This document shows, piece by piece, positions 1 through 7,146 of a DNA stretch of 10,555 nt. Position 1 is the first letter of the stretch; each line of letters begins with the position of its first letter. Made by a program: the position numbers and the translations under genes. A model generated the notes under the pieces. That model was not told where the DNA came from and did no database searches. It saw only the letters and a list, made by a program, of their open reading frames with translations. Where the stretch lies: positions 1 to 10,555 of the forward strand of contig JAEDEU010000050.1 of NCBI GenBank assembly GCA_016293155.1, in the 5' to 3' direction. The stretch is from Clostridiaceae bacterium. Lineage in GTDB: Bacteria > Bacillota > Clostridia > Oscillospirales > Butyricicoccaceae.

Positions 1-962
1 TGATTGCCCAGCTTGCCCGGGAAATTCAAAAACAGCGCCTTGGAGCGGTAACGCATTTTGGATGCCATTTTCGGGTTGATGCGGAAGGCGTTTTCCCACA
101 TCTCGCGGTTCATGCGCTCGGTTTCCGGCGTGCGGTTCAGACGGGTGAATACCGTGGCGATAATCATCATGAAGGTCGCCTCATGGTACATGTATTTTGC
201 GAGCTTCGGATTGGTGCGCTTGATGATGTGCAGGTCGTGCGCGGCAAAGATCGCCTCGGAAACGCGGATCTGATGATCGCATCGCTTGGTCATGATTGCC
301 TCGCTGACCGACTGACCCTCCCGGCCGATCAGATAGCGGTAAAAGTCCACGTTCAGGTATGCCAGACGCTTGACCAGCGGCAGCGGCGTGTAGACAAACA
401 GGTTGTCCTCATAGAAGGTGTGCTTGGGCAGCACCATGCCGCTCTTGCGCAGAATCTCCGTGCGGAAGATGCAGGAGTGCAGGGTCAGATACTGCGAGGT
501 GAGGAAATGACGGGTCTGCTCCCAGCCGATGACCTTGCCGTTCGGGAATACGTTGGCATAGCGGATGGTGGAGTTGTCCTTCGGGTTCTCGTGCTCGTAG
601 ACATAGTTGGTGACCAGCAGATCCACTGTGTTTGCCTTGAGGAAGTTGATGACCGCGTGCAGGGAGGCGAGATCCACCCAGTCGTCCGAATCGACAACCT
701 TGAAGTATGTACCGGACGCGTTGCGCAGGCCCTGATTGATGCCCTCGCCGTGACCGCCGTTTTCCTGATGGACAACGCGCACAATGTCCGGATACTTTGC
801 GACATAGGCATCCGCGATCTCGCCGGTGCGGTCGGAGGAGCCGTCGTTGATGATGATAATTTCCAGACAGTCGCCGCCGGGCAGCAGGCTGTCGATGCAC
901 TTGTGCAGATAGGCCTCGGAATTATAGCACGGTACGGTGACCGTCAGCAGTTTGTTACTCAC
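1..962 (-). CDS. Family 2 glycosyltransferase (3' end beyond window)
   Basis: Probably transfers a sugar from a nucleotide-sugar donor to a glycan or lipid acceptor on the cytoplasmic face of the membrane; donor and acceptor cannot be read. The frame is open from a GTG at 962 to the left edge (320 codons, no stop). The start follows AAAGGA at good spacing. The N-terminus has the GT-A nucleotide-binding pattern: VTVPCYN (residues 7-13), EIIIINDGSSDRTGE (34-48), the QENGGHGEGINQGLRNA stretch (66-82) and the metal-binding VDSDDW (90-95). FYED (183-186) fits the later acidic catalytic-base motif of the family. No transmembrane segment is obvious in the visible part. It starts 21 bases after the PAP2 gene's stop and is the third gene of the activase-PAP2-glycosyltransferase unit. 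The fold is secure; the specificity is unknown. Confidence 0.9.
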   Translation of the reverse strand, partial: MSNKLLTVTVPCYNSEAYLHKCIDSLLPGGDCLEIIIINDGSSDRTGEIADAYVAKYPDIVRVVHQENGGHGEGINQGLRNASGTYFKVVDSDDWVDLASLHAVINFLKANTVDLLVTNYVYEHENPKDNSTIRYANVFPNGKVIGWEQTRHFLTSQYLTLHSCIFRTEILRKSGMVLPKHTFYEDNLFVYTPLPLVKRLAYLNVDFYRYLIGREGQSVSEAIMTKRCDHQIRVSEAIFAAHDLHIIKRTNPKLAKYMYHEATFMMIIATVFTRLNRTPETERMNREMWENAFRINPKMASKMRYRSKALFLNFPGKLGN

Positions 963-983
963 AGAAAAAATCCTTTCTTTTGG

Positions 984-1658
984 TTATCGAACGGTTGAGC
1001 CGGCGGAAAGCGGCGAGTGCCGCTCCATCCACGGGGAATAGGCAACGGCGCAAAGCACCAGACTCAGCGCGATGCCGCAGACGACATCAATCACGGAGTG
1101 CTGCTTGAGGAACATGGTGGACAGCGTGATGGACCCCATGAGGAGGAAAGAGGCGGTGCGGAAGCCGTACCGCTTTTTCAGTCGCCGGGAGCGCTGTACC
1201 ACCAGATCGACCGCCACAGAGGAGGCGACATGGATGGACGGACACACATTGGTCGGCGTGTCCACCGTGTACAGCAGCCGCGCAATCTCGCACAGCAGAT
1301 TGTCGCCTGTGACCTCGGTGCGCAGATTCAGCCCGTTGGGGGCGATCAGATAGACGAGAAAGCAGAACGTCATGCCGTTGAACATGATGAAGCACAGCTT
1401 GAGGAAATCCCGCCGGTCGGTCAGCAGAAAGTAAACCGGCGCGCCGAACAGGATCAGGAACCACAGCGCGTATGGAATCAGAAACCATTCGCAGAACGGA
1501 ATCATATCGTCCAGCGCGCAGTGGAGGATGTACTTCGGCTTTGTCACGCGCTCGAGCGTGAAGAAGGTGATGAGATAAAAGACATAATACAGCAGGAATT
1601 TGCTGTGCGGCTTTTCGCGCACCAGCGCTTTCAGCCGGTCGGCAGCGCGCCCGATCAC
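984..1658 (-). CDS. PAP2/Aur1-type membrane phosphatase or phosphotransferase
   Basis: An integral membrane protein of 224 residues with about six hydrophobic segments (near 21-36, 58-79, 86-106, 140-154, 167-183 and 189-207). Two of the three PAP2 active-site motifs are clear: CPSIH (139-143, catalytic-pocket His143) and STMFLKQHSVID (180-191, nucleophile His187 and Asp191). The usual KxxxxxxRP first motif is not seen; APNGLNLRT (106-114) may stand in for it, as in the Aur1/inositol-phosphorylceramide-synthase-like branch. It probably removes or transfers a lipid-linked phosphate or phospho-headgroup; the substrate is unknown. The start is a GTG whose last two bases belong to the activase TGA (4-base overlap, 1655-1658), which suggests translational coupling. 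The glycosyltransferase follows, so the pair may act on one glycolipid or undecaprenyl-linked intermediate (inference). Confidence 0.85.
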   Translation of the reverse strand: MIGRAADRLKALVREKPHSKFLLYYVFYLITFFTLERVTKPKYILHCALDDMIPFCEWFLIPYALWFLILFGAPVYFLLTDRRDFLKLCFIMFNGMTFCFLVYLIAPNGLNLRTEVTGDNLLCEIARLLYTVDTPTNVCPSIHVASSVAVDLVVQRSRRLKKRYGFRTASFLLMGSITLSTMFLKQHSVIDVVCGIALSLVLCAVAYSPWMERHSPLSAGSTVR

Positions 1659-4600
1659 AGGGTACCCTCCGCACGCATCGCCTTGTGCGCGTTTGCGAGC
1701 ATGAGCTTGATGCGGTTGAGCTGGTTGACCTCGCTCGCGCCGGGGTCGTAGTCAATGGCGATGATGTTCGTGCCGGGGAAGGCGGCACGCAGCGGCTTGA
1801 TGACGCCCTTGCCGACGATGTGGTTCGGCAGACAGCCGAACGGCTGCGTGCATACGATATTCTTCACGCCGCTGTGAATCAGCTCCAGCATTTCGCCGGT
1901 GAGGAACCAGCCCTCGCCGGACTGGTTGCCAAGCGAGATAAACTGCTGTGCCTGCTTTGCCATTTCGGTGACGCTGGAGGGAGCGGTGAAGCGCCGGCTC
2001 TTGGTGAGCGCGGCGGCGACCGGACGGCGCAGCTGGTTGATAATCGTGATGAGCTGCTTGATGAAAAAGGCGGAGGTGCGGCTGCCGCCCAGATATTCGG
2101 CGCGGTATTCGGAATTGTAAAAACAGTTGATTAAAAAGTCCAGCAGGTCGGGGACGACTGCCTCTGCGCCCTCGCGCTCCAGCAGCTCGACCAGATGGTT
2201 GTTTGCGACCGGATGGAACTTGACCAGCACCTCGCCGACCACGCCGACACGCGGCTTGCGCAGGTCCTCGTTGAGCGGCAGACGGTCGAAGTCGCGTACA
2301 ATCGAGCGCACGATGGCGGCGAACTCAATCGGAGTCGCCACACCGACGGAAAGCGAACGGATGCAGCGTGCGCGCCACTTTTCATACAGCGCGTTTGCCG
2401 AGCCGGGGACGGATTCATACGGGCGCGTGCGGTACAGCACACGCATGAACAGATCACCGTACATCAGCGCCTGAATCACGTGCATGAGCAGCATCGGCGA
2501 CAGCTTGAAGCCGCTGTTTTTCTCCATGCCGTTCGGGTTGAGCGAGATGACCGGAATGTGACCGAGTCCCTCCTTTTCCAGTGCGCGGCGGATGAAGCCG
2601 ACATAGTTGGAGGCGCGGCAGGCTCCGCCGGTCTGCACCATGATGACGGCGAGCCGGTCGGTGTTGTACTTGCCTGAGAGCACCGCCTGCATGATCTGTC
2701 CGGTCACGATGACGGACGGATAGCACGCATCGTTGTTGACGTATTTGAGTCCGGTGTCCACGATGCCGCGGTCCTCGTTGGTGAGCAGCTCCAGCCGGTA
2801 GCCGTGACGGTTGAAGGCGGTGCGCATCAGGTCGAAATGGAACGGCGCCATCTGCGGACACAGAATGGTGTAGCCCTCGCGCTGCATCTGATGGGTGAAC
2901 TCCGCACGCTTGTAGGCGGAGGAGCGGATTTTGCGCGCCTTTGCGGGGCGGTCGCGCAGGGCGGCGATCAGCGAGCGCACGCGGATGCGCGCCGCGCCCA
3001 GATTGTTGATCTCGTCAATCTTGAGCACGGTGTAGATCTTGCCCGAGCCGTTGAGGATTTCCGCAACCTGATCGGTTGTGACCGCGTCTAGACCGCAGCC
3101 GAACGAGTTGAGCTGGATGAGATCCAAATCGTCCCGCGTCTTGACAAATTCCGCCGCAGCATACAGACGGGAATGATACATCCACTGATCGGTGACGCGC
3201 AGCGGACGCTCGGCTTTTGCGAGATGCGAAACCGAATCCTCGGTGAATACCGCGATGCCGTAGGAGGCGATCATCTCCGGAATGCCGTGGTTGATTTCGG
3301 GATCGACATGATACGGACGTCCGGCGAGCACGATGCCGTGCGCGTTGTGGTTTTTCACCCATTCGAGTGCGAACTCGCCCTGCTTGCGCATATCCTCGCG
3401 GGCGTGCAGCAGTTCCGCCCAAGCGGCGCGTGCGGCGGAATATACTTCATTCGTCGGGATGCCGAATTCCCGATAGAAAATCTGTACCAGACGCTCGGTG
3501 ACCACCTTGAAGTCGGTCAGCGCGAGGAAGGGACACAGAAAACGCACCTTGGAGATGTCCTCCAGATTGTTGCGGATGTTTTCCGGATAGGAGGCGACAA
3601 TCGGACAGTTATAGTGATTCTGCGCCTCCGGGATTTCACTGCGCTCGTAAATGACGCACGGGAAGAAAATCGTCTTGCAGCCGTGGTCGATCAGCCACTG
3701 CACATGACCGTGCGCGAGCTTCGCCGGATAGCACTCGGATTCGCTCGGGATGGAGTCCATGCCCCGCTCATAAATCGGTCGGGTGGACACCGGCGAAAGC
3801 ACGGTGCGGAAGCCCAGCTGCTTGAACAGCACCGCCCAGAACGGATAGTCCTCGTACATGCCGAGCACGCGCGGAATGCCGACCGTGCCGCGGAATGCCT
3901 TGCACGCCTCAAGCGGCGGATAGGCAAACATACGCTGCATCTTGTAGGCGAACAGATTGGGAATCTGCTGATGGCTGCGCTCCAGTCCCAGACCGCGCTC
4001 ACAGCGGTTGCCGGTGACATAGCTGCGCCCGCCGGGGAATTTGTTGATGGTGAGCAGACAGTGGTTGGTGCAGCCCTTGCAGCGGGTCATGGAGTTTTCC
4101 ACGGTGAGGTTCAGGATGTCCTCAAGCGGCAGCATGGTAGTCTGCTTTTTGCCGTGACGGCGGCGTGCGAGCAGCGCCGCGCCGAACGCGCCCATGATGC
4201 CCGCAATGTCCGGACGGATGGCATGGCAGTCCGCGGTGCGCTCAAAGCTGCGCAGAACCGCCTCGTTGTAGAACGTGCCGCCCTGTACGACGATATGTCT
4301 GCCCAGCTCGCGTGCGTCCGTGATCTTGATGACCTTGTACAGCGCGTTTTTGATGACGGAGTACGCCAGACCGGCGGAGATGTCCGCGACGGTCGCGCCC
4401 TCCTTTTGTGCCTGCTTGACGTTGGAATTCATGAACACCGTGCAGCGCGTGCCGAGGTCAATCGGATGCTCCGCAAACAGCGCCTCCTGCGCAAAATCGC
4501 GCACGGAGTAGCCGAGCGAGTTTGCAAAGTTCTCGATGAACGAGCCGCAGCCGGAGGAGCACGCCTCGTTGAGGAGAATGGTGTCCACGGTACGGTTTTT

Positions 4601-5908
4601 GATTTTGATGCACTTCATGTCCTGACCGCCGATGTCCAAGATGCAGTCCACCTGCGGATCGAAAAAGGCGGCGGCGGTATAGTGCGCGATGGTCTCCACT
4701 TCGCCCTCATCCAGCATGAGCGCGTTTTTGAGCAGCGCCTCGCCGTAGCCGGTCGAGCAGGAATAGGCGATGTGCGCGGTGTCCGGCAGCAGCTGCTTCA
4801 GCTCGCCGAGCGCGCGGATGGAGGTGGAAAGCGGACTGCCCTGATTGTTGTCATAAAACGACCACAGCAGCGCGCCGTCCTCGCTGACCAGCGCGAGCTT
4901 GGTGGTGGTGGAGCCGGCGTCGATGCCGAGATAGCAGCTGCCCTGATAAGTTTCCAGTGGCGCGCGGCGCACGCTGTGGCTGGCATGGCGGCTGCGGAAC
5001 GCCTGATACTCCTTTTCGTCCGCAAACAGCGGCGGCAGGCGGTTCATCTCCGCCTCCAGCACGATGCCGGTGCTCAGACGCGCGATCAGATCGTCCACTG
5101 CGAACATTTCCTCCGAGCGGTTGGCGCGGGCGGCGCCCATGGCGGCGAACAGATGCGAATGCTCCGGAATGACCGTGTGCTCGGGGGTGAGCTTGAGCGT
5201 GCGGATAAATGCATTGCGCAGCTCGGGCAGGAAGTGCAGCGGACCGCCCAGAAAGGCAACCGTACCGCGGATGGGCTTGCCGCAGGCAAGACCGCTGATG
5301 GTCTGGTTGACTACCGCCTGAAAGATGGAGGCGGCGAGATCCGGCTTGGTTGCGCCCTCGTTGATGAGCGGCTGGATGTCGGTCTTGGCAAACACGCCGC
5401 AGCGCGCCGCGATCGGATAAATTTCCTTTGCGTCCGCGGCATAGCGGTTCAGACCCGCGGCATCCGTCTGAAGCAGGGATGCCATCTGGTCGATGAAGGA
5501 GCCTGTGCCGCCCGCGCAGATGCCGTTCATGCGCTGGTCGATGCCGCCGGTGAAGTAGATGATCTTTGCATCCTCACCGCCCAGCTCGATGGCGACATCG
5601 GTCTGCGGCGCCTGCTGCTCCAGCGCCTCCGCCACGGCGACGACCTCCTGCACAAACGGGATGCCGAGATGCCCGGACAATGCAAGACCGCCGCTGCCCG
5701 TGATGGCAGGACGCACACGCACGGCGCCGGTTTTGCGCTGCATATCGCGCAGCAGCTCGGCGAGCGTTTCCTGAATGCGGGCAAGATGGCGGCGGTAGTC
5801 GCAGAACAAAATACGCCCTGCCCGGTCGAGCAGAACGACTTTTACGGTCGTCGAACCGATGTCGACGCCCAGTTCATAATAAATATCGGATTGATTCTGT
5901 TGCTCCAT
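1655..5908 (-). CDS. BcrAD/BadFG-type CoA-enzyme activase fused to dehydratase-like region
   Basis: A 1417-residue cytoplasmic iron-sulfur ATPase of the family annotated as acyl-CoA dehydratase activase-related. Two ASKHA activase domains lie in tandem: first GVDIGSTTVK (14-23), CAGGTGSF (131-138) and RCGVFAKTD (169-177); second GIDAGSTTTK (328-337), DIGGQD (425-430), ACSSGCGSF (449-457) and RCTVFMNS (488-495). Cys131/Cys170 and Cys450/Cys489 match the positions that hold the inter-subunit 4Fe-4S cluster in HgdC-type activases. RCKGCTNHC (609-617) plus Cys636 forms a further cysteine cluster. Next comes a DUF2229-like part (SESECYPAK 722-730, FFPC 748-751), then an HgdB-like C-terminal region (NNDACYPS 1058-1065, QTGGACRASNY 1092-1102, QPFGCLPNH 1355-1363). 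Members probably use ATP for low-potential electron transfer; the substrate here is unknown. An upstream in-frame ATG at 6034 is rejected because the promoter lies inside that extension. The start at 5908 has a modest AGAAAG site. Confidence 0.9.
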   Translation of the reverse strand: MEQQNQSDIYYELGVDIGSTTVKVVLLDRAGRILFCDYRRHLARIQETLAELLRDMQRKTGAVRVRPAITGSGGLALSGHLGIPFVQEVVAVAEALEQQAPQTDVAIELGGEDAKIIYFTGGIDQRMNGICAGGTGSFIDQMASLLQTDAAGLNRYAADAKEIYPIAARCGVFAKTDIQPLINEGATKPDLAASIFQAVVNQTISGLACGKPIRGTVAFLGGPLHFLPELRNAFIRTLKLTPEHTVIPEHSHLFAAMGAARANRSEEMFAVDDLIARLSTGIVLEAEMNRLPPLFADEKEYQAFRSRHASHSVRRAPLETYQGSCYLGIDAGSTTTKLALVSEDGALLWSFYDNNQGSPLSTSIRALGELKQLLPDTAHIAYSCSTGYGEALLKNALMLDEGEVETIAHYTAAAFFDPQVDCILDIGGQDMKCIKIKNRTVDTILLNEACSSGCGSFIENFANSLGYSVRDFAQEALFAEHPIDLGTRCTVFMNSNVKQAQKEGATVADISAGLAYSVIKNALYKVIKITDARELGRHIVVQGGTFYNEAVLRSFERTADCHAIRPDIAGIMGAFGAALLARRRHGKKQTTMLPLEDILNLTVENSMTRCKGCTNHCLLTINKFPGGRSYVTGNRCERGLGLERSHQQIPNLFAYKMQRMFAYPPLEACKAFRGTVGIPRVLGMYEDYPFWAVLFKQLGFRTVLSPVSTRPIYERGMDSIPSESECYPAKLAHGHVQWLIDHGCKTIFFPCVIYERSEIPEAQNHYNCPIVASYPENIRNNLEDISKVRFLCPFLALTDFKVVTERLVQIFYREFGIPTNEVYSAARAAWAELLHAREDMRKQGEFALEWVKNHNAHGIVLAGRPYHVDPEINHGIPEMIASYGIAVFTEDSVSHLAKAERPLRVTDQWMYHSRLYAAAEFVKTRDDLDLIQLNSFGCGLDAVTTDQVAEILNGSGKIYTVLKIDEINNLGAARIRVRSLIAALRDRPAKARKIRSSAYKRAEFTHQMQREGYTILCPQMAPFHFDLMRTAFNRHGYRLELLTNEDRGIVDTGLKYVNNDACYPSVIVTGQIMQAVLSGKYNTDRLAVIMVQTGGACRASNYVGFIRRALEKEGLGHIPVISLNPNGMEKNSGFKLSPMLLMHVIQALMYGDLFMRVLYRTRPYESVPGSANALYEKWRARCIRSLSVGVATPIEFAAIVRSIVRDFDRLPLNEDLRKPRVGVVGEVLVKFHPVANNHLVELLEREGAEAVVPDLLDFLINCFYNSEYRAEYLGGSRTSAFFIKQLITIINQLRRPVAAALTKSRRFTAPSSVTEMAKQAQQFISLGNQSGEGWFLTGEMLELIHSGVKNIVCTQPFGCLPNHIVGKGVIKPLRAAFPGTNIIAIDYDPGASEVNQLNRIKLMLANAHKAMRAEGTL

Positions 5909-5954
5909 TGCTGACACTTTCTGTTCCGTAAAAACGAATGAAATCATGTAAACG

Positions 5955-5981
5955 GTGGGTACAAAAAAGGGACATACCCAC
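5955..5981. promoter_or_regulatory. Perfect 7-bp inverted repeat in activase leader
   Basis: GTGGGTA (5955-5961) and TACCCAC (5975-5981) are perfect inverted repeats separated by 13 bases; the half-site centres are 20 bp apart, about two helical turns. On the minus strand they fall about 5 to 31 bases after the predicted transcription start of the activase gene. This suits a repressor operator or an RNA hairpin in the leader. The regulator is unknown. Confidence 0.45.
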
Positions 5982-5992
5982 GCAGTACCTCT

Positions 5993-6021
5993 ATTATAAT
6001 AAGTATAATCCGGTTTTTCAA
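5993..6021 (-). promoter_or_regulatory. Sigma-A promoter of the activase-PAP2-glycosyltransferase unit
   Basis: On the minus strand, TTGAAA (6021-6016) and TATAAT (5998-5993) are separated by exactly 17 bases. Transcription should start near 5986, giving a leader of about 78 bases before the ATG at 5908. Because this promoter lies inside the longest open frame (which begins at 6034), it supports 5908 as the true start. Confidence 0.8.
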
Positions 6022-6053
6022 CAGGGTTCGACACGATATTCGCAGAAAATTCA

Positions 6054-6120
6054 TGTGAAATTTTATGCGTTTTTCTGCTTTTTCCGCATGAGTGAATGGA
6101 GAAAAATGCGACATTTCACA
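6054..6120. repeat. Interrupted inverted repeat between divergent promoters
   Basis: Outer arms TGTGAAAT (6054-6061) and ATTTCACA (6113-6120) pair perfectly over 8 bp. Inner arms TTTTTCT (6070-6076) and AGAAAAA (6100-6106) pair over 7 bp. The arms are joined by unpaired segments of 8 and 6 bases and a 23-base centre. The element lies between the activase promoter and the cotJ genes, and its right end touches the candidate cotJ -35. It could be a regulatory site or a transcript hairpin. The AT-rich inner arms could arise by chance. Confidence 0.35.
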
Positions 6121-6145
6121 CCGGAAAGCGACACTGCATAGGATA
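6118..6145 (+). promoter_or_regulatory. Candidate mother-cell (sigma-K-type) promoter of cotJ operon
   Basis: AC (6118-6119), a 17-base spacer, then CATAGGATA (6137-6145) match the sigma-K pattern AC-16/17-CATAnnnTA. The position, 44 bases before the cotJA ATG, suits a spore-coat operon. B. subtilis cotJ is under sigma-E, whose -10 (CATACAAT-like) is a poorer fit here. The motif is short, so this is a suggestion based on position and gene content. Confidence 0.45.
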
Positions 6146-6188
6146 GTGCAGAGCCGGAGAGCTCAGTCTGCGGAAAGGAGACGACACA

Positions 6189-6404
6189 ATGGCAGAAAAG
6201 AGTGAATGCAGCCGAAACACCCAAAACGGGAGTGAAGTGCTGATGAGGCCGGAGCTGTGGTCGCTGGGAATGGCGTTTGTGCCCGATCAGGCCTGGCAGA
6301 ATATTTATGAAACCGATGTGGGATTTGCCCGCGGGACAATCTTTTCCGATCTGGATTTCCCGTTTATCGGAGAGGAGGCGGTTTGCAGTGGAAAACAATC
6401 GTGA
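6189..6404 (+). CDS. cotJA: Spore coat-associated protein CotJA
   Basis: A 71-residue protein whose central part matches the CotJA pattern: LGMAFVPDQAWQNIYETDVG (26-45) followed by ARGTIFSDLDFPF (47-59), the family's W..IY...G..RGT.F..LD.PF signature. CotJA is made in the mother cell during sporulation and associates with the inner spore coat through the CotJC/CotJB assembly; its precise biochemical role is not established. The ATG follows GGAAAGGAG (6172-6180) at 8 bases. The first 20 residues are variable and polar. It is the first gene of cotJA-cotJB-cotJC, and its last 17 bases overlap the start of cotJB. The length fits the family and nothing suggests decay. Confidence 0.85.
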   Translation: MAEKSECSRNTQNGSEVLMRPELWSLGMAFVPDQAWQNIYETDVGFARGTIFSDLDFPFIGEEAVCSGKQS

Positions 6405-6645
6405 ACGCGCCAAGGCGCTGCGCAAGGTGCAGAAGCTGCATTTCGCCATGCTGGATGCGGCGGAGTTTCTGGACGGTCACCCGGACAATGCCTCCGCGCT
6501 CCGCTATCACAAGCGGATGCAGGAGCAGTACGATCAGGCGAAGAAGGAGTATCAGAAGCAATTCGGGCCGCTGACGCACGGCACGGAGTCCGACACACAC
6601 TGGCAGTGGATCGACGATCCCTGGCCGTGGGAAGGGGAGGGATGA
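6388..6645 (+). CDS. cotJB: Spore coat protein CotJB
   Basis: An 85-residue protein with the CotJB hallmarks: a helical N-terminus (VQKLHFAMLDAAEFLDGHPD, 14-33), a charged helix through residues 37-58 ending QKQFGPL (56-62), and the C-terminal tryptophan/proline motif WQWIDDPWPWEGEG (72-85). Family members cooperate with CotJA and CotJC in the spore coat. The start is taken as the GTG at 6388 because AGAGGAGG (6371-6378) lies 9 bases upstream and similarity begins there; a longer in-frame ATG at 6277 would add 37 unrelated residues that only shadow cotJA. It overlaps cotJA by 17 bases, and cotJC begins 3 bases after its stop, so the three genes are tightly coupled. Confidence 0.88.
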   Translation: MENNRERAKALRKVQKLHFAMLDAAEFLDGHPDNASALRYHKRMQEQYDQAKKEYQKQFGPLTHGTESDTHWQWIDDPWPWEGEG

Positions 6646-6648
6646 GCG

Positions 6649-6924
6649 ATGTGGAACTATCAAAAGCAGCTTCAGTATCCGGTTAACATCAAAAATCCGA
6701 ATCCGGCGGCGGCGAAGGTGATCATCACCCAGCTCGGCGGACCGGACGGCGAGCTGGCTGCCGCCACGCGCTATCTGAACCAGCGCTACGCCCAGCCGTA
6801 TAAAAAGGCAAAGGCGATCCTGACTGATATCGGGATCGAGGAAGGGGCAGACCGGTCAGAGAAAAGAGAGCGGGAGTTTCGCTGGCGCGAAGTGAAATGG
6901 AACAGGGGCGTATTGCCGAGGTAA
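6649..6924 (+). pseudogene. cotJC: Truncated CotJC, manganese-catalase-like spore coat protein
   Basis: Residues 1-65 match the CotJC N-terminus closely: MWNYQKQLQYPVNIKNPNP (1-19), VIITQLGGPDGELAAATRYL (24-43) and KAILTDIGIEE (55-65). Full-length CotJC is roughly 190-220 residues with a ferritin-like fold and a dinuclear manganese site. Glu35 (in GELAA) and the IEE pair, where the second ligand set begins, are present, but the expected following histidine (ExxH) and everything after are replaced by an unrelated arginine-rich tail (66-91). A dimanganese site therefore cannot form in the usual way. I found no recognisable remainder of CotJC in the other frames up to 7120. The start is well supported by GGGAGGG (6635-6641). 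It is either a decayed gene or a short structural variant. Confidence 0.7.
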
Positions 6925-7117
6925 AAACAGTGTAACGCATCGGAACATTGTCAGGAAGGAAAAAACACCGTGAAATGCTCAAAATCTGCCTGAAATTCCA
7001 ACAAATCCGGATTGCAAAGGAAGGGATGAAACAGGACAAAGTGCGGAAAATGTTTGATAAACCGGGCGGAACGCAGAAAATCGGCAGATACAACAAAGGA
7101 TACTGTGCGCAATCCGA
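6925..7117. other. Intergenic stretch after cotJC, no convincing gene
   Basis: No terminator hairpin, tRNA or recognisable coding homology is visible between the cotJC stop and the next promoter. It holds one possible small frame, described separately. The area may be what is left after the 3' part of cotJC was lost (inference). Confidence 0.5.
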
Positions 7118-7121
7118 TTGA
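6975..7121 (+). CDS. Possible 48-residue basic small protein (doubtful)
   Basis: An ATG frame of 48 codons ends at TGA 7119-7121. The product would be lysine-rich and soluble, starting MLKICLKFQQIRIAKEGMKQ. An AGGAAGGA sequence (6953-6960) lies 14 bases upstream, too far for a normal ribosome-binding site. The stop overlaps the -35 of the next gene. I recognise no family. It may be noise, or a relic linked to the damaged cotJC region. Confidence 0.15.
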   Translation: MLKICLKFQQIRIAKEGMKQDKVRKMFDKPGGTQKIGRYNKGYCAQSD

Positions 7122-7146
7122 CACGGTGGGGCGAATATGATATCCT
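7118..7146 (+). promoter_or_regulatory. Sigma-A promoter of the LCP gene
   Basis: TTGACA (7118-7123, perfect -35), a 17-base spacer, then TATCCT (7141-7146, 4 of 6 matches to TATAAT). Transcription should start near 7153, giving a leader of about 72 bases. The cotJ genes are therefore not needed for expression of the downstream gene. Confidence 0.7.

Noticed and set aside
183..998. A 271-codon plus-strand frame over the glycosyltransferase
   Set aside because: The translation lacks any family motif, whereas the minus strand gives an unbroken GT2 domain.
3173..5914. A 913-codon open frame on the plus strand, antisense to the activase gene
   Set aside because: It is a shadow produced by GC-rich codon bias of the minus-strand gene. 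Its translation has no recognisable domain, no good ribosome-binding site was seen, and the opposite strand carries clear conserved motifs throughout.
6063..6449. A 128-codon minus-strand frame over cotJA and the intergenic region
   Set aside because: It is antisense to well-supported cotJA/cotJB motifs and crosses the cotJ promoter region; no domain is visible.
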